64,000 bases of DNA, from assembly GCA_007741555.1 (NCBI GenBank), contig CP036526.1, forward strand, positions 6,495,719 to 6,559,718, written 5' to 3'. Of the stretch, positions 51,090 to 60,749 are shown piece after piece. Source of the stretch: Stieleria marina. Lineage in GTDB: Bacteria; Planctomycetota; Planctomycetia; Pirellulales; Pirellulaceae. Within the stretch, counting starts at the first letter, position 1. Each line of letters starts with the position of its first letter. The notes beneath the pieces are model-generated. The model saw nothing but the letters and a program-made list of their open reading frames with translations. It made no database searches and was not told the origin of the DNA. The translations under genes and the position numbers were made by a program.

Positions 51090-52634
51090 CTAGCGTTCGG
51101 CTTGTTCATCGAAACGAACGGCTTCTCCGCTGGCAATCAAGCCGTCCCGGTCAAAGTCGAGCGACAGAAACTGTTGATCGGTTCCGGGGAATTCAGATCG
51201 TGACAGATCCTGATCTTGGTTGCGATCCATTCGCGTAAACCATTCCGGAACGGGAGTGGTTTTTGCAGGCGTCGACGCGTCTCGGTCGCTACGAAGATTG
51301 ACCAGTTCGCGGTGCACGACCGGGCCAAGTCCAAAACACAATCGCGTCGTCGGCGACGTTTCGTCGCCACTCAATTCGCCGTCATCGTTTCGATCGGATT
51401 GCAGCAAACGTTTGACTAATTGACGTCGCTCGCGAATCGTCACGCGACCGTCTCCGTTGGCATCAGCCGCGGACAGCAGCGGATAGCCTTCGACCACCGC
51501 ACCGAGCGAAACCTGATCGCTTGCACCGCTTTGGACGGCCGAAACCTCAAACGGAATCGCGCCGAACAGAAAAGTGATCGTATCGTCTGTCGCTTGCAAA
51601 CGCGTCAATTTCCCAGCAAGCGACTCGTCTATTTCCACCAGTGTTAACTTTGATTTGCCGTTTGCGTCGGCAACAAAATCGACTTCGATCTGGAGATCAG
51701 CCTTGGGCAGTGCTTCGGATAGCAGCTTGATTCTCCGCTGGAACGCTTGAGGGATGACTTCGGCGTTTTTGGACGCTTGGTCGATTTCCATTGCATCAAC
51801 GATCTCGTCGTTGTTGGTGTCGCACTGCGCAAGACTATCGCTGGCAATCTTTAGCTCCTTGGCGGAAAGGATCCCATCACGATCACGATCCAAAACTTCA
51901 AACACTGGACGCTGCTGGCTCCGGTACCACTGAAACGGATCCTTCAGTAACAGCAGGGGTGGGCCTGCACTCCAGTTGGTCATCAACCAAGCCACTGTTT
52001 CGTCATTGATTGCTTCGTCCCCCGATGCCCCGCCCGTTGCAACCGCATAGCGCCGCATCAATTCCTCCGGCGTCGAGGCGACGGTATAGGCAGGAAGCGA
52101 GACTGGACTTTCGACTGGAGCATCGACTGTTTTTTCTTCATCGGACGTTTCGCGATCGGCTATCGCGTCTTCTTCTGGTGGCGATTTCGCTTCGATCGAA
52201 TCACTTGCCTTCGCAGGCTCCGCCATGGACTCGGCCAACGACACAAGGCCTTTGACTTGTTCGGTCCGCTGCTGAGCAAACGGTTTTCCGTTGATCCGTA
52301 CGGTAGCTTTGACAGTTAATCGCGCCGATTCATTTCCCAGTCGAAACCAGAGCACGCCATCATCGTGCTGAGTAGCACTAATCGCGTCACGTTGTCGGTA
52401 TTTCAACTGGTACTGTGGCAAGCGACCTTGGGGAAGCGTTTCGGGAACCGTCGTTTGGACTGGCGCCATCATTGGCATGGAGTTGTTGTCAGCAGGGCGC
52501 ACCGTAGTGGCAATCGACTTGGCAGAGACCGAAAGTGGAAGTTCCCACTGTTCAGCATCCACTTGTGCTGGGCACAACAAGAATGCCAAAGCAGCCACAC
52601 GGCCGGACATCGATGCAGCATGAAATGGACTCAC
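51090..52634 (-). CDS. Secreted EF-hand protein
   Basis: A 514-residue protein with an N-terminal signal (GRVAALAFLLCPAQVDA) and several calcium-binding EF-hand loops: DRDRDGILSAKE, DTNNDEIVDAME, DANGDGRVTIRE, DRNDDGELSGDE, DRNQDQDLSRSE and DFDRDGLIASGE. Between the loops are beta-rich segments and an acidic linker (~150-175). EF-hand secreted proteins are common in planctomycetes; calcium sensing or structural binding in the envelope is likely. The start shares ATGA with the DUF1501 stop. Confidence 0.85.
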   Translation of the reverse strand: MSPFHAASMSGRVAALAFLLCPAQVDAEQWELPLSVSAKSIATTVRPADNNSMPMMAPVQTTVPETLPQGRLPQYQLKYRQRDAISATQHDDGVLWFRLGNESARLTVKATVRINGKPFAQQRTEQVKGLVSLAESMAEPAKASDSIEAKSPPEEDAIADRETSDEEKTVDAPVESPVSLPAYTVASTPEELMRRYAVATGGASGDEAINDETVAWLMTNWSAGPPLLLLKDPFQWYRSQQRPVFEVLDRDRDGILSAKELKIASDSLAQCDTNNDEIVDAMEIDQASKNAEVIPQAFQRRIKLLSEALPKADLQIEVDFVADANGKSKLTLVEIDESLAGKLTRLQATDDTITFLFGAIPFEVSAVQSGASDQVSLGAVVEGYPLLSAADANGDGRVTIRERRQLVKRLLQSDRNDDGELSGDETSPTTRLCFGLGPVVHRELVNLRSDRDASTPAKTTPVPEWFTRMDRNQDQDLSRSEFPGTDQQFLSLDFDRDGLIASGEAVRFDEQAER

Positions 52635-53962
52635 GCCAACAGCTCCTTGATCGCCGAACCATCGGACAGTGGAATGGGTCGACCACTAGGCGACTGATTG
52701 CTGACGTCGCTGGGTAGCCCCAAGGCACGCACCAACGTCGCCATCAAATCTTGCACGCCCACTTTTCCGTCGACGACCGAGTTTCCATCTTCGCTGGTCT
52801 GACCATACGCTTGACCGCCTTTGATACCGCCGCCCGCCAAAACTGTAGACCAGGCTTGAGGAAAGTGGTCGCGACCGGATGAATTATTGATCGTCGGGGT
52901 GCGACCAAATTCGCCCATCCAGAGAATGGTTGTGGATTCCAACAACCCGCGGTCGGCCAGATCCTTCATCAGCGATGACCATCCGTCGTCCAAGATCGTC
53001 GACAGATCTTTGACGGCCGCAAAGTTATTGCTGTGGGTGTCCCATCCGATGCCTCCCGAACCGGTGCCCAACGAAACTTCGACAAAGGGCACTCCGCGTT
53101 CGACCAAACGTCTGGCCAAAAGACAGCCCTGCCCAAAGACGTTCGCCCCGTAGGCTTCACGTGTTTTCTGCGACTCTTCGCTCAAATTAAACGCGATGGC
53201 GTCCTCGCTATTCATCAGTCGCAGCGCGCCTTGATAGACCTCTTGGTGCGACACCGCCGCCCCCCCTTGGCGAGAAGCAACGAAGTCCGATTGCAGCTTG
53301 CTCCAGAACTGAAGACGTTGCTCCATTCGTTCTTCGGTAATGCCGGCGGCACGTTTCATCGACTGCACTTCAAGGCGGGGAAAACCATTCGAATCGTTTC
53401 GCATCGAACCCGGAACATCGCTGGCACCGACAAACAGCGGACCAAATTTCGGCCCTAAAAAACCGGGACTAAATGCGTCTTGGTTCAACGCCCGAAAGCT
53501 GCCAATGCTGACGTTGCTTGGCAGTTTGACGCCGTCATGGCCGAGTTGGTTAGCCAGTGAGGCGCCCAAAGTGGGAAATCTCTCGGGGCCCATCGGTTTT
53601 TGCCCCGTTCGCATCAGGTAAGTGCCGCGCCCATGATCGCCTTCCTTGGTCGACATTCCTCGCAAGATCGCCAACTGATCGGACATCTCGGCCAACTTCG
53701 GTAGGTGTTCGCTGAATCTCAGGCCGGGAACCTTGGTTTGCGTTTCCTTGAACTCGCCACCATTTTCGTGGTTCGGTTTCAAATCAAACGTGTCAGTTTG
53801 GCTTGGACCGCCACTCATCCAAAGCAAAATACAGTGCCGCTTACGTTGCGGGTCCGCTACCGCGGCGCGAGCAAAATCGCCGAACCAACCACTCGCACTC
53901 ATGCTGCCCAAACCGGCGGCAAGTGATTGCTGAAACCGACGTCGTGAGATGTTACTAGTCAT
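52631..53962 (-). CDS. DUF1501 protein with Tat signal
   Basis: A 443-residue protein of the planctomycete DUF1501 family (alkaline-phosphatase-like superfamily fold). The N-terminus is a twin-arginine signal (SNISRRRFQQSLAAGLGS). Core motifs are CILLWMSGGPSQTDTFDLKP, WMGEFGRTPTINNSSGRDHF and VLAGGGIKGGQAYGQT. Family members often pair with DUF1549/DUF1553 proteins, as here (46 bases downstream of it). The enzymatic activity is unproven; a sulfatase- or phosphatase-like hydrolase is likely. Confidence 0.92.
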   Translation of the reverse strand: MTSNISRRRFQQSLAAGLGSMSASGWFGDFARAAVADPQRKRHCILLWMSGGPSQTDTFDLKPNHENGGEFKETQTKVPGLRFSEHLPKLAEMSDQLAILRGMSTKEGDHGRGTYLMRTGQKPMGPERFPTLGASLANQLGHDGVKLPSNVSIGSFRALNQDAFSPGFLGPKFGPLFVGASDVPGSMRNDSNGFPRLEVQSMKRAAGITEERMEQRLQFWSKLQSDFVASRQGGAAVSHQEVYQGALRLMNSEDAIAFNLSEESQKTREAYGANVFGQGCLLARRLVERGVPFVEVSLGTGSGGIGWDTHSNNFAAVKDLSTILDDGWSSLMKDLADRGLLESTTILWMGEFGRTPTINNSSGRDHFPQAWSTVLAGGGIKGGQAYGQTSEDGNSVVDGKVGVQDLMATLVRALGLPSDVSNQSPSGRPIPLSDGSAIKELLA

Positions 53963-54008
53963 GATCCGCTGCGATGTGAGGCGTTAATTTTGATTTACAA
54001 AAAACGAA

Positions 54009-56429
54009 CTAGTGATTTAGCGAAAATTCGGCGCTGTTAATCAGCGCCCAAAGCATGTCGCTCAGCACTTCACTACGAATGTTCACTGGAGCATTTTCCG
54101 GAATCGCGGACCGCAAAAGATTCCATTCCGACCCAGTTGGTTTGCGAGACAGCGTTGCCAAGAAAAGCACCTCCATGCGTTCGTCATTGGAAAAGAATGG
54201 TGCGTCGAGCGATTTCAACAATCCGCTGCTATCGACACCCGTTGCCGAATCGATCAATCCACCATTCATCAATGTCAGTGCCTGTGGAATCCCTGCGTTA
54301 AATTCGATGCGATTGCTGGCCGGCGACGCAAATTGCTGCAAGAACGCTGCTCGGCCGGAATTGCCAAAGCGGTTCAACTGAAACCCACCACCGACACCCG
54401 CATTCTGATCCAGCAACGTGGCGACCGTGATGCAGTCGTAAAGCTGGGGAGCCGTCAGCGTCTTCACTTCCATTTGCGCAAAGTGCTTCAATCGCTGCAG
54501 ACCTTTGGCTGATGAATCACCCTGCGGCGAAGCACTCGAAAGTTGGTAAGCACGCGATAAAGCAATGGTTTGCATCACGTTCTGTAAATCAAACCCGCTA
54601 TCGATCAATTGACTGGCCAGCAAATCCAGTAGCTCGGGTGACAACGGTGGATGGGCACTGCCAAAGTCATCGACAGGATCCACAATGCCACGACCGAACA
54701 TCAGCGACCAAAGTCGATTGACAGTGGCGCGAGCAAAGTAAGGATTCTTGGGACTGGTCAGCCAATTCGCCAAACGAACTCGCCGGTCGACGGATTCATC
54801 ATTTTCGTCATTGTCATCGGATCCCAAAAAGCGAGGAGGCACGATCATATCGGTTTCGGGAAGCATCACGTCACCGCGATCGACATCACGAACTTGCATC
54901 ACCGACGAAACGGTTTCCAGCTCCGCCTGTGGACGCGAGATACGAGCAAAGAACGCTGCGTAACTCCAAAAATCTTCTTGCAACCAAGGCTCAAACGGAT
55001 GGTCGTGACACTGAGCACATTCCAGCCGAATGCCCAGAAACACACGCGATGTCTGGGCTGCTAGTCGGTCCGGATCCAACTTGGCTGCCGAGTAAAAAAG
55101 CAGGGGCCCAGATTTGGACAAGCGTCCTTCGGCTAACAACAACTGACGTACGATCGAATCGTAAGCCTCGCCAGCCTCGAAGCGTTGGGCCAGCCAACGA
55201 TCAAACTCTTCGCGGCCGCCAAATTCCTCCAGATCAACGCCTTCGGGAATCAAGAATGTTCGCAAAGTCGTCGCCAAGTGAGACGCGTGATCAGCACTAG
55301 TGATCAATCGCTGAACCAGCTCGCGATAGCGATCCGGATCGGCGTCTTCCAAATAGTGACGGGCCTCAGTCACCGTTGGCGTGCGTCCTGCGATGTCCAA
55401 GTAAACGCGGCGAAGCAATTCGGAATCTTCCGCGAGCGGCACCGGATCAATCCCTTGCTCCTGCCAAAGCTGTGCTAACGTCTGGTCGATCGCTTGGCCC
55501 ATCTCCACGTCACTACGATGAACAACCGAAACGCTGGGCCACTGCGGCGTTTCGCCCCAAGACAGCGTATCGCGGACCGGATTCTCAGCGGCCGGGCTTT
55601 TGCCGGTCACGTCGGCCAAGTCGGTCGCATTGGCCAAGTCAATCGCTTTTGATGGCCCGCTTTCAGCATCGCCGCCTGACGCATCCCGGCCGGTGGCCTT
55701 GGCAACCAGACTGGCAGACTGCCGAGCGACAGCGATGGATTCAGGAGACGGATAACTGACCCTCAGCGGACGCGATCGTTTGGCGTCGGACTGATCCTGA
55801 TCCAGCAATCGCACGGTTTTTGGCAAAGACGTCTTGGGATCCAACGAAAACTCCATTCGGAAACGCTGCGACGAATCATTCTCGATGGCGCAGGTGAGCA
55901 GAATTTGGTCGCCCGATTTTCGCCAACCTTCGTCTTTGACCTGCAAGCCATCCATCGCGATCTTGCCGTCAAGCGACGTCTTTCGCAGGATTAGCCGCAA
56001 GAAAGGAGGAATGTGGCGCGAATCGGATTCCGAACGGCCCGACTCAGAATCGTTTGACAAATGCGCCATCGGCTCGCCGCTGGACGCATCATCGATCTGG
56101 AAAGCAGGCTGTCGTGCAATCGCTTCCAACATTGTTGCCCAAGCATAGCTGGACGATCCCCCGAAAACGAAGAACCCCAACATCAACATCCCGGCAATGG
56201 CCGCAACCGCTGGCCAGACTCGACGCAAACGATCCCGAGCAGCCAGCCGTTTTGCGGGAACCGTTGACGGACTGCTTGTCGTCCCCCATTCGCGCTGAAT
56301 CCCCCGATCGATCTTCTTGATCAACGACGGCGGAACCGGCGGCGCGTCCAGTGCTTCACGCAACAACAACGCAACGTCATTGTCGGACAGCTCTTGATTG
56401 GATGGAGATGATTCAGGGTTCATAGCCAT
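54009..56429 (-). CDS. Anti-sigma-like/DUF1549/DUF1553 fusion protein
   Basis: An 806-residue protein. The first ~85 residues are soluble and charged, followed by one membrane helix (VWPAVAAIAGMLMLGFFVFG), as in anti-sigma factors. A periplasmic beta-rich part (~110-220) follows, then DUF1549 (LLRRVYLDIAGRTPTVTEAR, and LECAQCHDHPFEPW with a CxxCH haem-type motif) and DUF1553 (LANWLTSPKNPYFARATVNR, LSRAYQLSS). Its start overlaps the stop of the ECF sigma gene (ATG 56429 or 56423), so the N-terminal domain is the likely partner of that sigma factor. The result is a sensor-like fusion of sigma control and a periplasmic cytochrome-associated domain. Confidence 0.82.
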   Translation of the reverse strand: MAMNPESSPSNQELSDNDVALLLREALDAPPVPPSLIKKIDRGIQREWGTTSSPSTVPAKRLAARDRLRRVWPAVAAIAGMLMLGFFVFGGSSSYAWATMLEAIARQPAFQIDDASSGEPMAHLSNDSESGRSESDSRHIPPFLRLILRKTSLDGKIAMDGLQVKDEGWRKSGDQILLTCAIENDSSQRFRMEFSLDPKTSLPKTVRLLDQDQSDAKRSRPLRVSYPSPESIAVARQSASLVAKATGRDASGGDAESGPSKAIDLANATDLADVTGKSPAAENPVRDTLSWGETPQWPSVSVVHRSDVEMGQAIDQTLAQLWQEQGIDPVPLAEDSELLRRVYLDIAGRTPTVTEARHYLEDADPDRYRELVQRLITSADHASHLATTLRTFLIPEGVDLEEFGGREEFDRWLAQRFEAGEAYDSIVRQLLLAEGRLSKSGPLLFYSAAKLDPDRLAAQTSRVFLGIRLECAQCHDHPFEPWLQEDFWSYAAFFARISRPQAELETVSSVMQVRDVDRGDVMLPETDMIVPPRFLGSDDNDENDESVDRRVRLANWLTSPKNPYFARATVNRLWSLMFGRGIVDPVDDFGSAHPPLSPELLDLLASQLIDSGFDLQNVMQTIALSRAYQLSSASPQGDSSAKGLQRLKHFAQMEVKTLTAPQLYDCITVATLLDQNAGVGGGFQLNRFGNSGRAAFLQQFASPASNRIEFNAGIPQALTLMNGGLIDSATGVDSSGLLKSLDAPFFSNDERMEVLFLATLSRKPTGSEWNLLRSAIPENAPVNIRSEVLSDMLWALINSAEFSLNH

Positions 56430-57157
56430 GATCGCATGATTTCATTGGATGGCGGCTGAGGTTCAGGGTGCGAACGAGCTGGCGATTCCCCTTGCTCTGC
56501 CGAGTCGGCCGACAGCCGTGACGACGGCTGCTGGGATGTCAATTCGCTGGCCGATTCAATGTGCAAACGAACCTGGTCTCTAAAACTTTTGCGAGCACGA
56601 AATAAAATGGATTCGGCTGACTTCTCAGTCGCGTTCAAACGCTCTGCGATGACTCGAACACTGACGCCGTCGATATACTTCCACTCCAAAGCCATTCGAT
56701 AGGCTTCCGGCAATCGCATCAACGCATCACGAATCTCTTGCCGGCGCAATTTACTGTCATGGTCCGCCTCCGGTGTTTGGTTTGATTCACTGGCCGCAAT
56801 GGCACTGACGTTTTCCACCAAATGAGCCACTCGCGCTGCCGCTCGAAAGTGATCCTGAATTCGCCGCGTCGCAACTTTGCGGAGCCACGCGGTGGGGTAT
56901 TCAATTTTGACGCCATCACCGATCGCTGACACCAATGCCAACACACTCTCACTGACGATGTCTTCGGCTAAGTGGCGATCACCGTTGACCTGTACAAAAA
57001 CGAATCGCCACACCACTGGCAAATAGCATTCGCTAAGATGCTTTGCGGCGGCAGGCTCCTGATTACGGAGGCCATCGACAAATTCGTCGTTGTTCAAGTT
57101 GGTTTCGTCTTCAAAGTTGGACGTTGATCCATGGCGACAGCAACATTGTCGGCACAA
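56420..57157 (-). CDS. ECF-family RNA polymerase sigma factor
   Basis: About 225-245 residues. Region 2 reads FVFVQVNGDRHLAEDIVSES and ALVSAIGDG; region 4 reads ALMRLPEAYRMALEWKYIDG and VSVRVIAERLNATEKSAES. A Ser/Pro-rich C-terminal tail of ~35 residues follows region 4. Start codon is uncertain: only TTG codons (57157 or 57097) are available and neither has a good ribosome site. The downstream gene overlaps its end and encodes the probable membrane anti-sigma fusion. It heads the long minus-strand train. Confidence 0.85.
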   Translation of the reverse strand: MCRQCCCRHGSTSNFEDETNLNNDEFVDGLRNQEPAAAKHLSECYLPVVWRFVFVQVNGDRHLAEDIVSESVLALVSAIGDGVKIEYPTAWLRKVATRRIQDHFRAAARVAHLVENVSAIAASESNQTPEADHDSKLRRQEIRDALMRLPEAYRMALEWKYIDGVSVRVIAERLNATEKSAESILFRARKSFRDQVRLHIESASELTSQQPSSRLSADSAEQGESPARSHPEPQPPSNEIMRSWL

Positions 57158-57363
57158 ATAAAAAGTCGATCAGGGGATTCAGAACACGCGGTCTATTCGA
57201 CCAAAATCAGGCGTTCCTCCTAAAATACACGTCTAATCACTCCCAAAACTGACATTGTCGATCGCCTGCCGCACAAAGTCCGAAAAAAACGGGCGTGATG
57301 AAGCTCGCTGCAACGACTAACTTGTGGCCACGTTCTCGCCGAAACAACTGTCTTGACCTCAGT

Positions 57364-57370
57364 CTAGGAG
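57364..57370 (+). promoter_or_regulatory. Strong ribosome site implying an upstream start for the first DUF1583 gene
   Basis: CTAGGAG sits 7 bases before the in-frame codon ATC at 57378. There is no comparable site before ATG 57405. Reading from ATC gives LRITIPLAMLMTAGLSNFAS as a normal signal peptide with a basic start, whereas the ATG start leaves it without one. Confidence 0.55.
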
Positions 57371-57404
57371 CTTCGACATCCTTCGGATCACGATCCCTCT
57401 AGCG

Positions 57405-60400
57405 ATGCTGATGACCGCAGGCCTGTCGAACTTCGCGTCTGCCGACATCCAACCAAGCGTTACGGCATCGATCTTTGACGGGCAACATGTCCCACAAAGC
57501 TCACTTTGGGCAATTCGCCACGCCGACAGCTTGCCCGCCGAGCAACAACTGCGATTCTTGGAATCATGGTTGTTGCCCAATCATGTCAACCAGGACGTTC
57601 GCGTCACTTGCGATTTCGTGACTCCGGAATCAGTGCCCCAGGAAACGCTCCGCGACTATTCGCCCAAAGACTTCATCGTATCGCCTTTGATACGTCTGTT
57701 AGATCTTAGCGAGGAGCATGATTCGCTTGACCGTTTAGCTACCGCTGTCGACAACCTGCGAAGTTCCAAAGGTGACGGGCACCTTGCCGCAAACAAAGCT
57801 GCCAACACCGTTGCCGTGGATATTGTGGCTGCTTTGATCGCACTTCAGGCACGCAGCACTTCCGACGACCAACAAACCGAAGCAGCGCAACTGATCAGTG
57901 ATTCGCTCAAGTCGTTTACCAAGCAACCCGCTGGCCAAGAACAAAATCGCGATGCCGTTCTGATCGCTTTGGCGACTGTCTGCGAACGCCCCAAGCTGGC
58001 GGCACACATTTCATCTTCAGCAACGATGGTCGAGTCCCGCTACCGCCCGGCACAACATCAAGAGGCTTGGCACCGTCACTTGTATGCGACGCTAAACAAA
58101 CTGCGGCGCAGCATCACCGTCGACGATCAGCAAAGCGCTGGCGAGCCAATTGATCAAACGATCCGCAGCGATCAATGGCATTGGGTGCCCCGGCGAACCG
58201 CGGAAACAATTGGCAACGGCTATCCGATTTCGTCGTGGCGTCTCAATCGCGGATCAGCCTTCTGCACCCAGTCCAATTCGGATGACGCGTTGTTCTTTGC
58301 GTCCCCCATGTCTGGTGACATTCAATCGCAGGCCAAGATCTTCGGGGCAGGGATGCGGCGGGGGCACATTCGATTGGCAGGCGACCTTTGGGCCGCACCA
58401 GCGTTTGATCCCAATCAAGTCGCTGTGGGGCAAACCGATGGATCGATCCAAACAATCGATTTGGTGCCACCGTTTTGGGATGTCGCGAATTCACAACCGG
58501 TACGTTATCACACGGCAATTCAAAAAGGCGAATTACAAACAGCTTTCAACGGGCGCATCGTCCACCGCCAATCCATTGCGACTGCCGACAACCTTCCTCT
58601 GTCTCCTTGGGTATCACTGCGAAGTTGCTTTCGAGCGAACAGCGGAATGGAAAACGTGCGGATTTCTGGCGATATCCGCGTCCCAGACAAGATCTTGATG
58701 ATCACTGCCAAATCCTTACGGGATTGGAATGATTACTATTCGTCACGAACCAACCCGAACGCCTGGAAAGCAACGCAGACCAGCGAAGTGGGTTCGCTCG
58801 AAATCCGAAGCGAACAGGACCATCGACTGACAAACGGCAGCCATGCACCGCGATTGCTAACGTACAACCGTCCCGTACTGGAAGACGGCACGATCGAATT
58901 CGACTACTGGTACCAACCTGACCGAACTCTGGTCCACCCCGTCGTTGGTGATCACGCCCTGTTGATCACTGATTCGTCGATCGCAATCCACCAGATCACG
59001 CGTGGCCTTTCTGAACGAAGGTTAATCCGCAGCGACAATGTCCAATGGGTTTTACGTGATGCGACGACACCGCTCGCTCGTGGCCAATGGAACCGAATGC
59101 GGATCGAATTCGTTGGCTCGACTGTCACTTTCTATCTAAATGACCAGCCCATCCACGAACTGCAATCGCCTGCTGACTATCGGCGCCGACTGGGGTTGTT
59201 TCACTACGCTGATCAAACCCAAGCCCGCGTGCGGCACGCTTCATGGACTGGAAAGTGGGACAAAACGATCCCGCCAGTCCAACGACAAGACCTTGCACGC
59301 ATTCCCGCATGGCTTGCGGTCGACGAATCGCAACGCATTTCACAAACCCTCGCGTACCGTTTTGACGCAAATTCGATCGAGCTCGGACAATTGAAAATCA
59401 CGTCCGGCGGCGGAGAATCCACGATCACGCCGACCGACGATGGGGTCACGGTCGTTCGTCCGGCGGTAAAGGCATACCGCGAAGCCAAACTGGCGTTGCC
59501 CGTTCAACTAACGGGCGATTTTGACATCACAGCCGGGTTTAAAAATCTGATCGTCGAATCCGAAACTGGCAAAATCGGAGTCATCATGTTGGAAGCGGAT
59601 TTGGGCGCCAGCGACGAAACGAATGAGGACGGTTTTCAGACCGTCATGATGCAACTGCGAGAGCGGCACTCAGGCGATTCCGTTGGGCAGCTTATGACGT
59701 TGAAAAAAATCCGTGGCGAATCTGCCAGACATTACTCGCCAGGCACCATCTCACTCGCTAGAAGCGGAAAGCTCCGACTATCACGACGCGGCGCAACCAT
59801 CTATGCGTTTCTGGCAGAGAATGATTCGCAGCAGTTTTGCTTGATCGGACAATCGGCCTGTTCAACGGCCGACCTCCCCACCGACGGCATTCGTTTAGGC
59901 TCCCAAATTCAAGGCACCAGCGGTAAGACGACTGTGCAGTGGATCGGCGTTGACATTCGATCCGAAACGCTCGTTGCGCGCCAGCTACCAAGTCGCGTGG
60001 CACAGAAACGTTCCCTGCAACAATTGAACGACGAACGCAAGCGACTGACCCAATCATTTCACTACGATTTTAAGGCCGGAGTGCCTCCATCGGAACTGTT
60101 CTATTTTTGGAATCGAAATCAAAGCCCTGGCCTCGAGCCAACCGATGACGGACTGATCATTGTCTCCCCAGGAACACGCGGCTACGCCAGCGCGGGTCTG
60201 GTTTTTCAGCCAACGGTCAGAGGCGATTTCGACATTACGATTGAGTTCGATCCCGCTGGTCTTGCGAAAGCAACCAACGGAACGAATTCCTCGGTAGGCT
60301 TACAGATCGAACCGCCCGGCGGCATGCAGCTCAACTCCTTTGCCGAAAGCACAGCCGACGCGTTTGCCACACGTGCTCAACAGCGACTGCGTCTTCCAAC

Positions 60401-60749
60401 AAATCCTCGCTCCTACGACTACCTTCGTCTGGGCACCCAAACTGGCATCGCGGATCAACTACGCATCGCCCAGCGTGACCAATCCATTTATCTGATTGCG
60501 GGCAATTCTAAGTCCGACCAACAGTGGATCATCGCCGCCAGAAACGTCGAAACAACATCATTGACGCCCGGTGGCATTCGAATGCTGGTTCACACGGGCG
60601 ACGCAGAAAAAACCTCCCGCGTGTTGCTGAAATCACTCGACATTCGAGCCACCCAGCCGATTCCTATTCCGTCAGAGAAGGAAGCGGTGCCGGCTTTAAA
60701 CAATTCACCGTCGATGATTCAGTCACTCCTTGATCGCTTCCAACCATGA
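57405..60749 (+). CDS. DUF1583-type giant exported protein, copy 1
   Basis: At least 1,114 residues. It belongs to the planctomycete DUF1581/DUF1583 families, recognised by LRFLESWLLPNHVNQDVRVT, IEFDYWYQPDRTLVHPVVGD, LGLFHYADQTQARVRHASWT and repeated LRLSRRGATIYAFLAENDSQ segments. Much of the protein is repeated beta-sandwich (concanavalin-like) units. It should be exported; the signal peptide is complete only if translation starts at the unusual ATC 57378 (see separate entry). The stop overlaps the start of a paralogue (ATGA). It is divergent from the ECF sigma train, so the two share a promoter region. Function unknown. Confidence 0.8.
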   Translation: MLMTAGLSNFASADIQPSVTASIFDGQHVPQSSLWAIRHADSLPAEQQLRFLESWLLPNHVNQDVRVTCDFVTPESVPQETLRDYSPKDFIVSPLIRLLDLSEEHDSLDRLATAVDNLRSSKGDGHLAANKAANTVAVDIVAALIALQARSTSDDQQTEAAQLISDSLKSFTKQPAGQEQNRDAVLIALATVCERPKLAAHISSSATMVESRYRPAQHQEAWHRHLYATLNKLRRSITVDDQQSAGEPIDQTIRSDQWHWVPRRTAETIGNGYPISSWRLNRGSAFCTQSNSDDALFFASPMSGDIQSQAKIFGAGMRRGHIRLAGDLWAAPAFDPNQVAVGQTDGSIQTIDLVPPFWDVANSQPVRYHTAIQKGELQTAFNGRIVHRQSIATADNLPLSPWVSLRSCFRANSGMENVRISGDIRVPDKILMITAKSLRDWNDYYSSRTNPNAWKATQTSEVGSLEIRSEQDHRLTNGSHAPRLLTYNRPVLEDGTIEFDYWYQPDRTLVHPVVGDHALLITDSSIAIHQITRGLSERRLIRSDNVQWVLRDATTPLARGQWNRMRIEFVGSTVTFYLNDQPIHELQSPADYRRRLGLFHYADQTQARVRHASWTGKWDKTIPPVQRQDLARIPAWLAVDESQRISQTLAYRFDANSIELGQLKITSGGGESTITPTDDGVTVVRPAVKAYREAKLALPVQLTGDFDITAGFKNLIVESETGKIGVIMLEADLGASDETNEDGFQTVMMQLRERHSGDSVGQLMTLKKIRGESARHYSPGTISLARSGKLRLSRRGATIYAFLAENDSQQFCLIGQSACSTADLPTDGIRLGSQIQGTSGKTTVQWIGVDIRSETLVARQLPSRVAQKRSLQQLNDERKRLTQSFHYDFKAGVPPSELFYFWNRNQSPGLEPTDDGLIIVSPGTRGYASAGLVFQPTVRGDFDITIEFDPAGLAKATNGTNSSVGLQIEPPGGMQLNSFAESTADAFATRAQQRLRLPTNPRSYDYLRLGTQTGIADQLRIAQRDQSIYLIAGNSKSDQQWIIAARNVETTSLTPGGIRMLVHTGDAEKTSRVLLKSLDIRATQPIPIPSEKEAVPALNNSPSMIQSLLDRFQP

